Shown here: piece by piece, positions 1 to 13,285 of the stretch | Numbering within the stretch: the stretch's first letter is position 1 | Layout of the letters: every line of letters starts with the position of its first letter | From: Saccoglossus kowalevskii | Lineage: Eukaryota > Hemichordata > Enteropneusta > Harrimaniidae | NCBI RefSeq assembly: GCF_000003605.2 | Contig: NW_003124905.1 | Coordinates: 371,488-419,619 of the forward strand | DNA: 48,132 bases | Reading direction: 5' to 3' | The notes under the pieces: generated by a model | Told to the model about the DNA's origin: nothing | Databases searched by the model: none | The model's input: the letters and a program-made list of their open reading frames with translations, nothing else | Made by a program: the position numbers and the translations under genes

Positions 1-3000
1 ACAGAAATATTTAAAAAAAATGTCAGTCGAGAACAGTGAAAACCTCGCAAATGAATGTGTGTTCGTAATAGAATCCATTCACCGGAAACGATAACAATCG
101 CCGCGAGCCTGATATTATCATATCATTACACAGAACGAGCGCCTAAAAATCTTAATGCATGCTATTTTACATATGACACACTGAATTTGAATAAATTATT
201 TTTTTTATTTATTATTGATAAATTGTCAGTCCATCGACGAGTTGGGTTATTTCTATAAACCGGGTTAGCCACCTGGCTGATAAATGCAAATTAAATACAT
301 CGTGCTAGGTGATGCGATTATGTCGACATCTGCAAAAGTTCAATTGGTTCTACTTTGCGGAAAACATTTAAAGTGAAAGTATTGACCTGATCGGCATTCC
401 TAGAGCTGATGTTGCAGAGGTTGGAATACATTTACAAGTACTTATAAGATTGTTGAGCAACATTTCTAGGATTAACTGACACGAAACACTTAGCCTAAGA
501 TACAAGGATTGTTTTTTTTCAATTTATTGCATCGCTTTTAAAAATCTGTCGAAGCTGTGCCCGGGGGTTATTTCCCACACAGCGCTCCTGTCAAATATTC
601 ACATCTCAACACAATTGCTTATGCGTCCGTTAAACATAAATGGATACATTATGGTAACATAAACTAAATCTAATTCTCGAATATATGGCTTTTTAACAAG
701 AATGCCAATAATGCCTTTGGGGTTTTAAAAATAGAACGCGATTTCTGTGAATGTTTTCTGGGACATTTTTGTTTCTAAATGTCATATAAAATACCAGCTT
801 GGCTCCGTACTCACAGCGCTGTAGTGTTATGTAATTAAGTGTCTACGATGATAACACGTTCAACGAACAGCATGGAACAAAACACACACTGTTTCGACAC
901 GTGGTTCGACATAACATGTACTTTAAAAAAACATCAGAATGGAATGATGTCGTTGTTAAAATGGCGCTGTCACAGTTGTGGGTCGAATTTACATCAGCGA
1001 GTTCAGGGACTTGCTCTGTTAAACAAATGTCGGTCGAGTGTTGTTTGCATGCGTCTTACCAATACAATTATATTTTTCAAGCCAGCGGCGACGGTTTTGA
1101 ATTTCTAACTGAAACGACGAAGAATTTACGAATCGTGTCCTTGTTCTAATAATTATGCTGATTGGTTATTGGCTTTTATGACGTGGCTTACGAATATTGA
1201 TCTGACAGCATCTGCAATACAGAGCATGCCTACGTATATTGCTAGAGTGCGGTAAATTGTATGGCAGACGAGAATGTGTCAAATTTGGCTCGTAGTGCCT
1301 TGATTTAATATTGAGAAAATACCTGACCGACATTAGCTTACCGTACCGTAGTAGTTGATGCCCGGTTGCAATTTCGGTAAATCTCAGGCTAAAATATTAC
1401 CTAGCAGTTGGACATCGACAAATAAGAATCATCCCCTGCCTTGCGTGAGTGTGTCACAGACTCAATGTTGGAATGGGTGCAAACCCACTAGTCGAGACAT
1501 ATCAACTCACGAATATGAATTAAAAGAGCATTGGTCATGTTCCGCTTACACTACTAATTGAGAAAGAGATGGTCACACAATTTTTATTTAGCACTATATC
1601 TGAGGTAAGCACTTGGGGTAAAAAGTTAAAAATCAACCACTAATTGAAATCGTATGCAGCCATCAACGAGCGCTACATCTGAGCAATTCCTGTGGTAATG
1701 CGTAACAAGCCATGGTGGCATTGGATATAATTTCCCGATGATTTGGATGTTGTTCTTGGGAGAATAGAGTTATTTAAATCAGTGAACGCGTAAAACAGCT
1801 GTGGTCTGTAGTCAGTGTCGACAGTGAAAATTAGAGAATTAATCGTTAATAACAGAGGTTATGCTGATCTCGTCTACTGCTTTGAATTAAATCGAAATAG
1901 TCAGCGCATAAGTAGGTATCATCACGGGTCAGCGGTGAGTTGTTCAGAATACATGTGCAGAGTTGCTTCATTAATATTCATTGTTTAGTCACTATGTAAT
2001 TGCTTGATTATAGTGTTCAACTTCTACAATTTCAGTATACAAATACAACGTTCCCACATTTCGTAATATCATTTCTAGATCCTGTAAGTAAATCTATTAT
2101 ATAATACTTGTCCCTTGCTTCCGCTCAGAAGGAAATCCGTAGAGAGTTGCTTACAGAAATCGTTATTACCGAAAACATGAATACAACAGATGGTTTGAGA
2201 CGGTAAAAGCATCTTGTGCTCAGAAGAATAAGCCACTTCGCAAGGGTTATATATACTAGGCACTGTATCACAGACTGTATTTCGAGCGCAACTTGGCATT
2301 AATTTTAAATATCTTAAGACTTATCCAAGATAAGTTAGGAATATAGTTAATCTTTCACTAATCTCGAATGTATGCCGTTGTACTATCTAAATCAAATGCA
2401 CATCCAAGAAGTGACCAAGGGATTTATATAAAAAAATAAAACACAATTGTCCAAAACAAATTGTCGCATGTTAACTATTATAAATCTTGAAAGACTTTAA
2501 ATTTATTATATAATGTTTCAAACAAAAGGTATATTCAGTTCAAATTTAAAAATTAAATTAACTAGCATTTTGAAAACCAATTACAATAAAAATATCGAAG
2601 GAATAATCGATAAATTTGTCGTCTTTAAATTAAGCTTGTTTTTCGTGGCAATATACAAGCATTTTTCTCACCATCTCCCGAGAGAAAGTTCCAGTTGCCT
2701 TTTTCACACATAATATTGCGAAACGCTTCACTTCATCTCCAACGAGACCACATACATTTAATTAGGCGAAGTGCAACAAGAAGTCTAGCGACTGTCTCGC
2801 TTCCAACGAAATATCGGCGCACATGCGCCTCAGTTACAAAATACAGCATATACTCCCTACATCTAAATCCTGCTTATTATGGCGCAGCTCAAACTGAACC
2901 GACGTCTTGCTGTCTGTGCATTTTGATACACTTCAATTACAAGCTACTAGACTTCTAACACAGTTGATTGCGTCACGGTACTTGTTTCATGCAAAACCTT

Positions 3001-5385
3001 GAAAACCTCATTCAATTTATTCCCCTGGGGATTGCCTATACTGAACTAATTGTTAGTGAAAGTTTGCAATCCCCTCTTTTAACACTGTTGCAGTAGAAGA
3101 AGAAATGTTGTACACACTATTATTTTAAATTAGTACAACTCCCTCGTCGATGTATGCACTAATGTAATTGAATTGAAATGAGTCATAATTGAAATATTAC
3201 ATAAATGATATGACCTCGAATGTGAAAAAAACGGTCTCTGATGCTCGGGTAAGGAATTCTTCGAGTATTAAAATTTGGGAAGTATGTTTTTCAGTCGGGA
3301 TCAAAGAAAATTTATAGATTGATTTCGATGTATGTGATAAATCACGGTGTATCGTCATATTTAATCTTTATGATGCTAACTTGTGTTTATTGTAAAGGAG
3401 CACAAGGTCAATTTGAATCGTTGCAAGACATAGTGCTTTGAATTACTAATCGGCGAACACATTACGTACACACGAATTTAATTGTCTTTTTAAAAAAAAA
3501 ATCGCTAATACTCATGAATTTTAATGAACCAAAATAAAATACGTATATGCATGTTTTGTTGAATTTACGAGCAATTTATTTAACCAACAGCTCGAATGCA
3601 TGGTAACATTCAACGGCAGAGGAGCTTACTGCTCTTAGCCCAGATGAGGGCCTTGTATATTTCAGTTGGATCATAACAGCGTGGCAAATTGCCCCACTGG
3701 GGGGTTTTAAACGTTGGAGAAGTTGGTGAACAATTGTCTAAAAATTACGCCAAGGCACGCTAACCGCTCCTCAGTATCTAGATTTTTCTTATACATTGGA
3801 GACACGTAATGACTGAATGCCCCATTAGATACTCATTATCTATACCATCGCATCGATTTAGCGATAATGCGCAAAAAAAATCACGAATTATTTGATGGTA
3901 TGCTTTTTCAATATTTTTTAACTCAGTGTATCTTCTTCAGCGATTTCCAAATAAACAACTTCAACAATTTGTTAAATAGGAAAATAATATTACTTCAAAG
4001 ATACAAAGGTACACGAAAGCTTATTGGTAATGCACGCAGCCAATAACATGGAGGAATTCAACTGTAGTAATAACATTACTTAATTATGAGATACTGAAAT
4101 CGACAAGGCTAATTGATTATTAAACATAATCCTCGTAATTAATTACGGGTCATGAACGCGTACGTCACAATTTCAAGCGTCAACACATCCGCCCACAGAC
4201 TGTTGTTAACTAATGGTTTGTCATACTTAGTGATAATTGCCAAATGTCTACTAACATAATAAAAGTGTCGGCTCTGAGTTCAACCGAAAGCATGACAGTA
4301 TCAATGCGCCATACGATTAAAAAACAAAAGCAAGTTGAGAAACAGATTTTTTTTTTAATTTCAGCCACGAGAAGTGAAGACAATTTTAACGTACAGCAAG
4401 CCAATCCCGGATTAGGCAACATTATGCATTGTTGTCTTTATTGCCATGTAAACCGTCCAGCTGCCATAGAAATACCTGCATTCATGCATTGTTAATGAAA
4501 ACCGTACTGTTCTCCTCGAATGCAGGTTGGTATATTAACAAGCCAGAACGCTGAGCTCACGTGAATGTAGTGTTTCTACAAATTTCTTGTGAGTGACACT
4601 AATAGACGTAGCACCAAAGGTAAAATAGTGTACGTCTCAGTCATCGGGGAATTCGGTGAGTGATTAAGATCAATTAATGTTTTCGCAAATGTAAAAAAGT
4701 ATCTACGGAAACTGACATTATCGGAAATTTATTGCATGGATGATAGTGGGTGTGCGTGTTTGCACACACTTGTATCTGTTAAAGTATAGCTTAACGAGTC
4801 TAAATACTTAGATTTGTTATTTTCGACTTTTTGTTTCGGCTTAATTTAAAATACTTAGTCAGTGTAGAACATTTGCGGCGGGAATGTCTGTCAAAACCAA
4901 AAAAAATAAAATAATGAAATGTCCTAATGGAATTGCCATCGGTATCAGTCTTTCATGAAAGTATATGTCTGATGATTACAAACATGGGGTTGTTTTACGG
5001 CGCGAGTTTTTATCTTCTTCATGCGCAGCTTTTTTTATGGTGATGGGAAAAGTAATCTATGCGCATGAATAAACACGCCAAACAACTGGTGTGTAAGTGC
5101 TGTTACTTTGCCGGCAATCAATACGCCATGAATGTCATGTAGCGATACGCAATCAGGTGGAACACGAGTTTTCAAGTGAAAACGGTCGTTAGGCGATATA
5201 TACATTATACATACATCCCGGCATGCCAAGTGACATTCGCCCAAAGCTCATAAAACGGACGACGTGTGTGTTTCTTGCAACCTCCATATTGAGATGTTGC
5301 ATTTGTCAGTTTAAAAACATACTTATATGGCGTTTCTTGGTCAAAATGAGACTGACGTTTGTTTATTATTTAAACTAATTGATAA
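1..5385. other. A+T-rich non-coding stretch
   Basis: Open frames here are short, rich in Tyr, Ile, Leu and Phe, and resemble no family. Apart from the small inverted repeat at 3027-3074 I see only scattered A and T runs. It lies on the downstream side of the receptor exon, so if that gene is intact some or all of this could be intron. Confidence 0.6.
3027..3074. repeat. Small inverted repeat
   Basis: The arms ggggattgc and gcaatcccc pair perfectly over 9 bp. A second small 5-bp stem (actaa/ttagt) lies inside. At 48 bp this is too short and too bulged for a typical pre-miRNA. It may be a relic of a larger palindrome. Confidence 0.7.
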
Positions 5386-5750
5386 TATGAGGTTATTACT
5401 CGGACACCTCAAAGTATGCACGAAGACAGAACAGCTTGAGTATCGACCGATGCGCAGTGGCGTACTGTCTGAGCGCATACTTTGAGGTATTCTCGTAAAA
5501 ACCTTTATTATTATATATCTTTTCCTTACACCGTGGGAACGCCGAAATCCAACAAGTGAACTTCTTTGTGTGGAGTCCGGTTAAACCCTGGTGGCAGCCA
5601 TGGTTGTTTTTTATTATTAGAGGACGCTTACGCGCGTAATAATTCCATATTCTGAATTCGCATTTCTTAGGATAAAAATACCCCGTAAAATACCGCAAAA
5701 TTACGGCACGCTGTAGCTTATGGCGTTGCGGTTACAGATGTATGATAATA
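5386..5750 (+). repeat. Hairpin-headed interspersed repeat, copy A
   Basis: This is one of three copies of an unnamed repeat family in the window (others at 31243-31638 and 36868-37280). It opens with tatgaggttattac and then an imperfect stem-loop with arms 5395-5429 and 5464-5498. Within the arms, 14 bp pair perfectly (5406-5419 with 5475-5488). The loop holds the shared cgaccgatgcgcag motif. A body of about 250 bp follows, with the shared blocks tggagtccgg, ggcagccatgg, ttacgcgcgtaat and aaattacggcacg, and ends near acagatgtatgataata. The 9-bp tgataatat flanks both ends (5380-5388 and 5743-5751) and may be a target duplication. The body is shorter than in B and C through a deletion near 5552. 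Non-autonomous DNA element and SINE-like origin both remain possible. Confidence 0.75.
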
Positions 5751-6000
5751 TACTATACCGAATGTGCTGCAGAGCTTTATTTAAGATGTGAGGTAAAACT
5801 TATTCCCAACATTATAGATCGCGATTATTAGGTTATCGTGTATTACGTAATCAATGTTCGGCATCACCAAGTGTTTTTTATCGGATAATCATCAATAATT
5901 TAGTAAATTTGTCAAGATTAAATATATAAGCTTACGATAATCAAACGCATTTAGAGGCAAATGCACTTATCAAGATTCACTTCGACTGGCATATGTCTTT

Positions 6001-6028
6001 TGTGTGTGTGTTTATTATATATATATAT
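6001..6028. repeat. Short compound (TG)n/(AT)n microsatellite
   Basis: About five TG units are followed by a short spacer and about seven AT units. Confidence 0.8.
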
Positions 6029-8683
6029 GGTTTATACACTGGTTTAGGAAATATTATATCGCACAGTTTCGATTGATGCCGGGAACACAGTTTATCGACA
6101 TTTCAATCTCACGTGGTTAGCGAGTGGGCTTAGTACGGTGGCAATCAATATATATATCTATGGTTTCACGGTGTCATGGACAAGTATTTTGATCAATATA
6201 TGAAAAATTCGAATTCACTTCGTTCACAGATTATATGACAAGAGTATGTTGGAGGCTGGAACCGCGTAGCAAAAGTGTGCTTTGATGTAAAATTGAAATT
6301 GCCGACAATATTTCATAATTTTCTATAGTTTTCTTCAGCCTGTTTTGTATAAAAGAAACAATTACCTTGCCGACACGGGTGGGACATTGAACGGATCAGG
6401 AAATGTTTCACGCGTTAAATAGATAATAAATATCTGAAAATCAATATAAGTCTAAGCGGTGCGCTGGGTTACTTGTAACAGGTGATGTCTGGCAGTACGC
6501 AGGGTCAAATGTCATGCAAAGTACGCTAATGCGAATATCGGGTACCATTTACGTCTGTTACATACAATGAATCAAACTACAACTGCAATTGTAAGACCGA
6601 ATACCACAATTTATTGTCCCGTGAAATGTCCATTCCATGCTAATGTAATTTAGAAAACGTGGACATTATTCATCTGACACGCACCTAGTCATCTCAAATG
6701 GGTCGGTGTTAAACAAACACAATTACTGTTTCTAATTTTCAAATGCATTCTATTTGATGTTGTAATAATTGCTGGTCCAATTTATTTGCTAAAGACTGTG
6801 CGTACTAACACGATTCACTGATATTTGAATTTAAATAGTTATATTCTGTAAAATAGCGCTTCCAGGCTCAACCGAACAGCTTGCGGGCACAACTTACATT
6901 GCTGTAATAAGTACAACGTACATACGTTATACGTATCTATCTGGTTGCGTTTCTGATTGGTTTCTAGATGTTTGGTATTCGATTCAATGATAGCACGCCC
7001 GATATTGTTCGTGAATAAAACTGATTTTGAATATAAATTTACACCTTACATGCACTGAACGTGAGAAAAAATCGTAGGTATGGCAATACGGTACACCCTC
7101 TCTAGTAATTATTAGAAATAGCGCCTAAAGTGAGCGTACCGTCTATAATAAAGAATTTCTATTGTGTCCACTGGCGCATACGCTACATTATCCTTTCACC
7201 GTGGAATCCGCCAGGTCACGTGGCCATACCACCAATCATCCACTTGACTTCTGTCGAAATACAAATTGATCGTGTATATGACTAAACCAAATTGAATGAC
7301 ATTACATTAATTGCAGCGGTTTCGCAGAGCAGTAATAACGGGACAATATGGAAAGTGTTCAAAATCCGGACGTATCAGACCCACGTGGCGTACACATCTC
7401 CGATACGTATGTCGTGAAATCGTAAATGTACCCTCACAGCATACTTACTTTTTTGCGTGGAGATCTGATAATATTTTTTTTCTAAGCGTCTGGGTTGCGT
7501 TTTATTACAACGCGTTTAGAATATTTCAATTTTCCAAATCACCGGCACAATATAACAAATCCCGAGAACAAAACATGCATTAAAAGTTATGGCATATTTA
7601 TAATGACACTCGCTGCAAACATCGTCAAACTCAGATTATAAACTCAGCAAGCGTCATACAAAATAAAAGCTCGGTGAATAACATTGCGTGACAATATAAC
7701 TATAAGGCAGGTATACCAATAAATCAGCCGGTTATTACACTAACAGAAGAATTTTAACGCGACATGGTCCGATACGCTTGGCAAAAAAAATAAATAAATC
7801 CAGAGTATCGATATGAAACCTGATATATGCATGCGTGGTATGATATAGAACCAGGGTTGTCATGACAACAAATCTATGATGGGGTGTTTAACATTTACAC
7901 GTATTATCTGACTAATATGGGATTATCTATGTTACAAATATCTTTTTACGCGAATATCATATGCGTTGACGTGTTTCAAGATAAGTACACAGACAACATG
8001 TGTTCAAGGTTGATTGATATTTCCCATAGTTAATGTATTTCTTCTGATAACGCGAATATACTTGTAGAACATACGATGTGAATATGTACTATGCTATTAA
8101 ATTGGGTGATTTTTTGCTAAAATAAAAGTGACATTTTAGTTGTTAGATTTCCCAAAATTGAGAATATCTGATCAGATAATTTCCAAACTTATTAAGCAGA
8201 AAACAGTCGTCTATTTAAAAAGCTAATCTATTGAATCGACCCTACGGCGAGTGAAAAATTTCCTACACAGACAGATAACATATGAAAATAATAACAATAA
8301 TAATTAAAAAAAAGCAAACGACGCGTGTGTGTAATTATAAAAAAGCAATTTCATCGAAGCTTATTTTATATTGGCGAATGTTTAGTTTACACTGTAACAA
8401 TGGCCCCGTAATTTCAGGAAATTCGCTATGCACAAATAACGATTAGTGTGAACACAATCATCAGTAAGATTACTCTTATGGTTTCCCCGTCACATATTAG
8501 ATATGAAGCGTATACATAAAAACGGAAGTCACAACTAAATCGTAATAATGGCTATCTGTCTATAGAAAAAATATGATTGCCCGAACTAGGGTAGAGCGGG
8601 AGTATCCTTTCCATATGTTAGTTTTCTTCGTAACTATTGAAACTACGTATGTGAGAATGCACCTAATTTTCGCCCATCATGCC

Positions 8684-8747
8684 GTGGATTGTGAAATGTA
8701 CATGTTCGTGGATTCTTGGATGAGTATTGTGAAATATGTACATGTTC
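8684..8747 (+). repeat. Two-copy 40-bp degenerate tandem repeat
   Basis: The phrase attgtgaaat(at)gtacatgttc appears twice, 40 bp apart, with similar flanks (gtggatt / gagtatt). It resembles an old tandem duplication. Confidence 0.6.
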
Positions 8748-9638
8748 ACTACTTTTATATATATTCTGTGTTTGCATTGTAAGGCTTCTGGAGCAAAGTG
8801 ATTTATTTCCAGTTATATTATGTAGCATTTCATTTTAGAAGGCAGCCAATTTACGTAAGAGTGTTTTTGTTTTTTTAATATCTGCGTGCTGGGCCGTGAA
8901 ATAGATAATCGACATAGTCTGTGTTATACGCAATGTATACAACAGCGTTCGTCACTAATGTAGCGTGGTAAAATTCCTCGCTAATAGCGAAAATAGTATT
9001 ATGGTAAAAAAAACATGTCTAGTTATTATGACACATTTATTCGCCGTGTAATGTGTCGCGTTCTGTACTTCAATAGCGACACTTTTAGAAGTTAAAAAAA
9101 AACGAATAACTACATGACAAGCTATAAAAAGAATAGAAAATCACGGATACGTTACAAAAAAGATCTTCGTTATCGGAGTTACAGAATCAATGTTGCAATA
9201 TATCTTATATATTGCGGTATTTACAAAGGCCCCGAGGAAGCTGCAGCCGATCGAAAAGGCATCCGCCGACGGTATACAAACAGTAATAGGTTTTCCATCT
9301 TATTATTTGTGGTGAATGCTCAGCTCGATCACGTTATTCGATACCACGCACAGGTGTGAAATCGTGCCGCGATTTATAAAGTAATTATCTTGTTTTCGTT
9401 TAAATAGTAATATTCCATGGGCATGTTACGCATTTGCTATGTCCGACAAGTATTCGTGGCAGTATGCAGTACGACCCACAGCCCTTCGAGATATATTCAA
9501 GTATTGGTCAATTTAATACAAAGTACTTGTAAACCTCGATTTTGTTACAATTCCCTGGCGAGAAACATTGCTTTTGTATTCAACTAGCTAATAACTGATA
9601 ACACCTCGAGTGAACCGCATGTACTCAGCTACTGCCAC

Positions 9639-9673
9639 GGAATTCTAGAGTTACTGTGGGTACTCTAGTTTCC
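9639..9673. repeat. Imperfect 13-bp hairpin
   Basis: ggaattctagagt pairs, with two mismatches, with tactctagtttcc across a loop of about 9 nt. No other feature is nearby. Confidence 0.6.
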
Positions 9674-12588
9674 AGGCAACATTATCTTAGGAGAAGGAAA
9701 AAGATACAGGCTTTTGCGTATGGCTGTATCTACGAAGATACGGCGCATCACTTTGCACGTATTATTTTTTACATGAAAAAATACAACTTACCGGATGAAC
9801 AATGAGATATTACTGAAAATGTGGGTCAGAGGTGAATAAAATCATCGATACAGACATATGTTGTCATGTCAACAGAAATCCGAGTTAAAATAATTATCAA
9901 CAGTAGGCTACGAAACTTATCACGTTACAGAGAACAATTTATGAAATATACACATGTGTCAACACCTCCTAATAATAACATCAATTCAACTGGATTTTAA
10001 TTAATATCCAATTTAAAGCTTTATAAGCAATAAAATAACGCATCATCGGTGGAAAGTAATTTGATTTGAGAAAGTATGCACATGCCGTGTAGCCAAATTC
10101 CGTTTCTAAGATTAAATTAAGCGCGCATGTAGGAGTTTAAAATTAATTGAATTGGCGACAGTATTGGCAGTTGGACAGCGAGCCTTTAAAGAAAATATAA
10201 TTGTCATTTTGTTTTCAATGTTACTGTTACTCAAGAGTCGTACTGTTTTACCTAATGTTAATCATACGATAAGGCGTCTGCAAAACGCAGTTAGTGCTTG
10301 CTCTCAGAGCTTTCGCGAATTATATTTAACAGTATAATTGCACAGGGCAACTCCGACGGGTGCACCAATGATAATCACGGTTACGCGTAATGTAAAGTAT
10401 TATTAAACTATTGGCTTTCAGGGTGGACTAATTAGAATTGATACAGTGACAGTGTTTCAAATTAACTTACCTAATTCCACGCAAACAGATACGGAACGTT
10501 CATTCTTATATGAAATTTGTCACGCTTGGCTAAGTCATTTAGATTAAACGCTTTCAGAAACTTTCAAAAGCGATTTTCCCTCAATACACGCCTGAATCGT
10601 CTATTATATTGTACAATGCAAAGACTTGGATCTTGCGTTTCCCGATTCTAATTATTAAATGCTTATGACGAAGACTCATATCGTGTTCATAATAACGGTT
10701 AAACAGAAATCATTCAACTTAATAACATTATAGATGCTATTTTGAGTCGATCGTTATCGGTGTGTAAGTGTAACATAGAAATTACTCCCAATAAGCTTCT
10801 ATTTAATGGGGAAAGGTTGTGGATATTAGGAATATTTCTTCTTTTTTTTATATTGAGTTCCTACAATGTAACGTTTTGTTTCGTGAGTGTTAGTGATTCC
10901 TTCAAATTTTATCAACGAGTCCCGACATGAATATTTAAGTATCGTCTAATATCGTACTTACATCTCACAAAAAAGCAAATATTTTCACAACAAACTTCAG
11001 TTATAAAAAATAATGAAAGTGCCTATACTGTCATATTTTATTTTTCATTCACCAACACGTTATATTAACGAGCCTGGTCTAAAATAACATAAGTGTAAAT
11101 CTGCCGTGGCAAATGAATAAACATGTATATTTTTAGAGCTGTGCACCAAAGAAAATACAAATTCCAACATTTGCTGACGCTGTTCGATAGTTTATTCATC
11201 TATAATTTTGATTATATTTTAGAATGTTGTTTCAGTAAACAATGTAATAGAAAAAAACGCCCAGTGCGGTGGGTATACGTGGGATTTGGTACGAAAAAAA
11301 CACACAACAACAACGCGAGATTAATATGCCGATTAAAGTCGACGGCATGCCATATTAGTTTACTGCGACCCGGGTGTGACCCATGCGATCGAATCCCTGT
11401 CTTCCACAAGCTGTATAAAAGGCTGTAGAAAAGACTTGTCATTGATGCATGTGAATGTTGCTTTGCTTTTGTGGTTGTGTACATGGCTTACGGAATTCGA
11501 TCGTCTGGCATTGTGATCGTATTGTTCACAAAATAATGCACAGAGCCATCTGCAATTCAAGACGTTCTACTAATAGGTATGTCTTCTTTTCAATACGCCA
11601 CAAAGATGTGTAAGGTGAGTGGTATAGATCGCAATATGCCGTACCACGACTCACAACTCTTTATTTGCAACATTAACAATATAATCGAAATGTACAGGCA
11701 GGAAGAAATCAACATCAGAAAAATTATCGGGTTGAAAAACGTAATGTTGTTTATTTCTACTGCAATGGCAATGCTAATTTTCAACTTTCGCCATGAAGTA
11801 GACAACGTATGGTTTTTAAATGGTGTATAGAATATGGGAATTGTCGTCGCTCAGAATTAGTTTAAAATGCGTATTTTACTGTATCCCCGGCGTAATACCT
11901 GATGTTACCTCTCCAGCAACAGAATATTGAAGACAGACAAAAATCGAAGCATTTGCGTTTTTGCAGCAGAAAACATTCGATAAAATATTGATTGTCTGTT
12001 CTATTGTTCTAGACAACTTTTATATTAATTGATTAATATGCGTCAATGAGGGTTACACCATGGAAATATTAATACCGTTTTTAAATACCGCTACGAATGG
12101 AAAATTGAAAGTCCATTTAATTACCGACGCGTGCAGGGGAAACAAAACCGCACCCGTCTTTCCAATAATCTGTGCGCATCAGCGTGGCAGACGCAGCTGC
12201 ACTGTGTCCCTGTGTGTGTATCCATATACCGTATATGTTTAGTCGTACACTAATGGTGGTCAGCGTATTTAGTGTTGAATTGCTTTCGAGCGCCCTAAGC
12301 AACATTTCCGCTAGACTTACATCGTACTTCAAATTACGTATCGCTATATGACCGTATCTCGAGCTCGTTCATCAAACTCCTGCTTCTACCAATGGTCCCA
12401 AAATGGGAAGTCATAGTGAATTGCATGTCTGTGATCAGGGTTGAAGTTCTGTGCACCTGGTTTAATTATTACGCGTACGTAATTAATGGGACGGCAACTG
12501 AACATAACTCTGCAATGAAATGAATATGAGTATACAGCAGTAGTGCGCGCGGGTGTGCGTGTGTGATAAATGAGATATTTGAAATTAT

Positions 12589-12592
12589 ACCT
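12589..12592 (-). promoter_or_regulatory. Splice donor ending the receptor exon
   Basis: On the minus strand the coding sequence reads into AG|GTATAAT at this point. A splice here leaves the codon for residue 232 split after two bases (AG/), which would restore Arg or Ser in the conserved SR position. The alternative GTAGGT four bases upstream is a weaker fit to the family boundary. The matching acceptor was not found. Confidence 0.65.
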
Positions 12593-13285
12593 ACTTCTCG
12601 AGACCGACGTCACATTCATTAGGACATTCTCATAGTTATTAGGGGTTATAGAACGCCTTCCGGCTGGGTCGCTTGGAAAGCTCACGTTAGCGGCGTTGTT
12701 TTTGACCCACATATCTATGCTGAACCCCAATATGTAGTACGTACTGTCGTTCATATCGAACATGAATCCGATGAGATGGAATTCAAAGTATTCTAACATT
12801 TTGACTAAAGCTGCTGATAATTTACGAAAATGTGGATATGTTCGAACTAATGTGGGAAACGTATCACGATCACTTAGCACGGGGTCGACCGCGGCGCCAG
12901 ATAATATTGGCAATTTCCAGTGTCCACCGAGGGAGCCGATTACGTCCATGGAGACCCAACATGCTGGGCCCATGATAACATCCGGGTCTATAAAGGTCCT
13001 GACGTCTGTCAGCACGATGATTGCTGGGACCGTGCTGCACCGGCTATCATTGGTTATGACCACGATTTCGTGCCCCTGTAAAAGTCCGGGGTCGTTGTTT
13101 ATATTGTCCACGGCAATATCTATAGCAGGAATCACTCTCATTCCGGTGAAACCATCCTTGTACGGGTCCACAGAGAATTCCAGCAATACAGACATTATGA
13201 ACTGGCGAGCGTTGCATTTGTGGTAGAGACAAATCCAAAGTGTAATTAGCGTCCAAATAACTCGTAACATCGACTTGCACATCAT
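12591..13285 (-). CDS. First coding exon of a natriuretic-peptide-receptor/receptor guanylate cyclase-like ectodomain (partial gene)
   Basis: The exon encodes 231 codons plus two bases, with no internal stop. Residues 1-27 look like a signal peptide: a hydrophobic run (LRVIWTLITLWICL) followed by CNAR. From about residue 30 the pattern matches the ANF_receptor periplasmic-binding-like fold of natriuretic peptide receptors and membrane guanylate cyclases: an AIDIAVDNINNDPGLLQGH segment, C83, PDVIMGPAC ending at C109, HWKLPILSGAA, then FPTLVRTYPHFRKLS. The C83-C109 spacing of 26 equals the first disulfide of mammalian NPR-A (known of the family). The second conserved pair has no counterpart here. 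N-glycosylation sequons are at N79, N179, N200 and N224. The exon ends at AG|GTATAA in codon 232, where family members usually have a basic residue (SR, then hydrophobic). Frame reading past the donor to 12386 loses family resemblance. The start is the first ATG of the open frame; a second ATG follows directly. Expected role: extracellular ligand binding coupled to cGMP signalling. The transmembrane, kinase-homology and cyclase parts are not seen in this window. A clearance-type receptor or orphan ectodomain is also possible. Confidence 0.85.

Larger units (their letters stand above)
5751..12590. other. Non-coding stretch downstream of the receptor exon
   Basis: This is where the second and later exons of the minus-strand receptor gene would be expected. 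I found no minus-strand frame resembling the rest of the ligand-binding domain, a kinase-homology domain or a cyclase domain. Slightly G+C-raised patches at 7311-7440, 9220-9290 and 12120-12230 have open frames I do not recognise. The rest is ordinary A+T-rich sequence. Confidence 0.5.

Noticed and set aside
3027-3074. Possible microRNA precursor
   Set aside because: The hairpin is only 48 nt, with a 9-bp outer stem and a large internal loop. It cannot present a 20-22 nt duplex.
5396-5698. 100-codon minus-strand open frame
   Set aside because: It lies wholly inside repeat copy A. The frame is broken relative to copies B and C by a deletion.
12386-12590. Continuation of the receptor open frame past the donor to residue 299
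   Set aside because: Family resemblance stops at residue 232, the added residues are rich in Arg, Tyr and His, and a good GTATAA donor sits exactly at the break. It is treated as intron read-through.
12762-13226. 154-codon open frame on the plus strand
   Set aside because: It is antisense to the receptor exon, which has a signal peptide and family motifs. The plus frame has no recognisable domain and is a codon-usage shadow.
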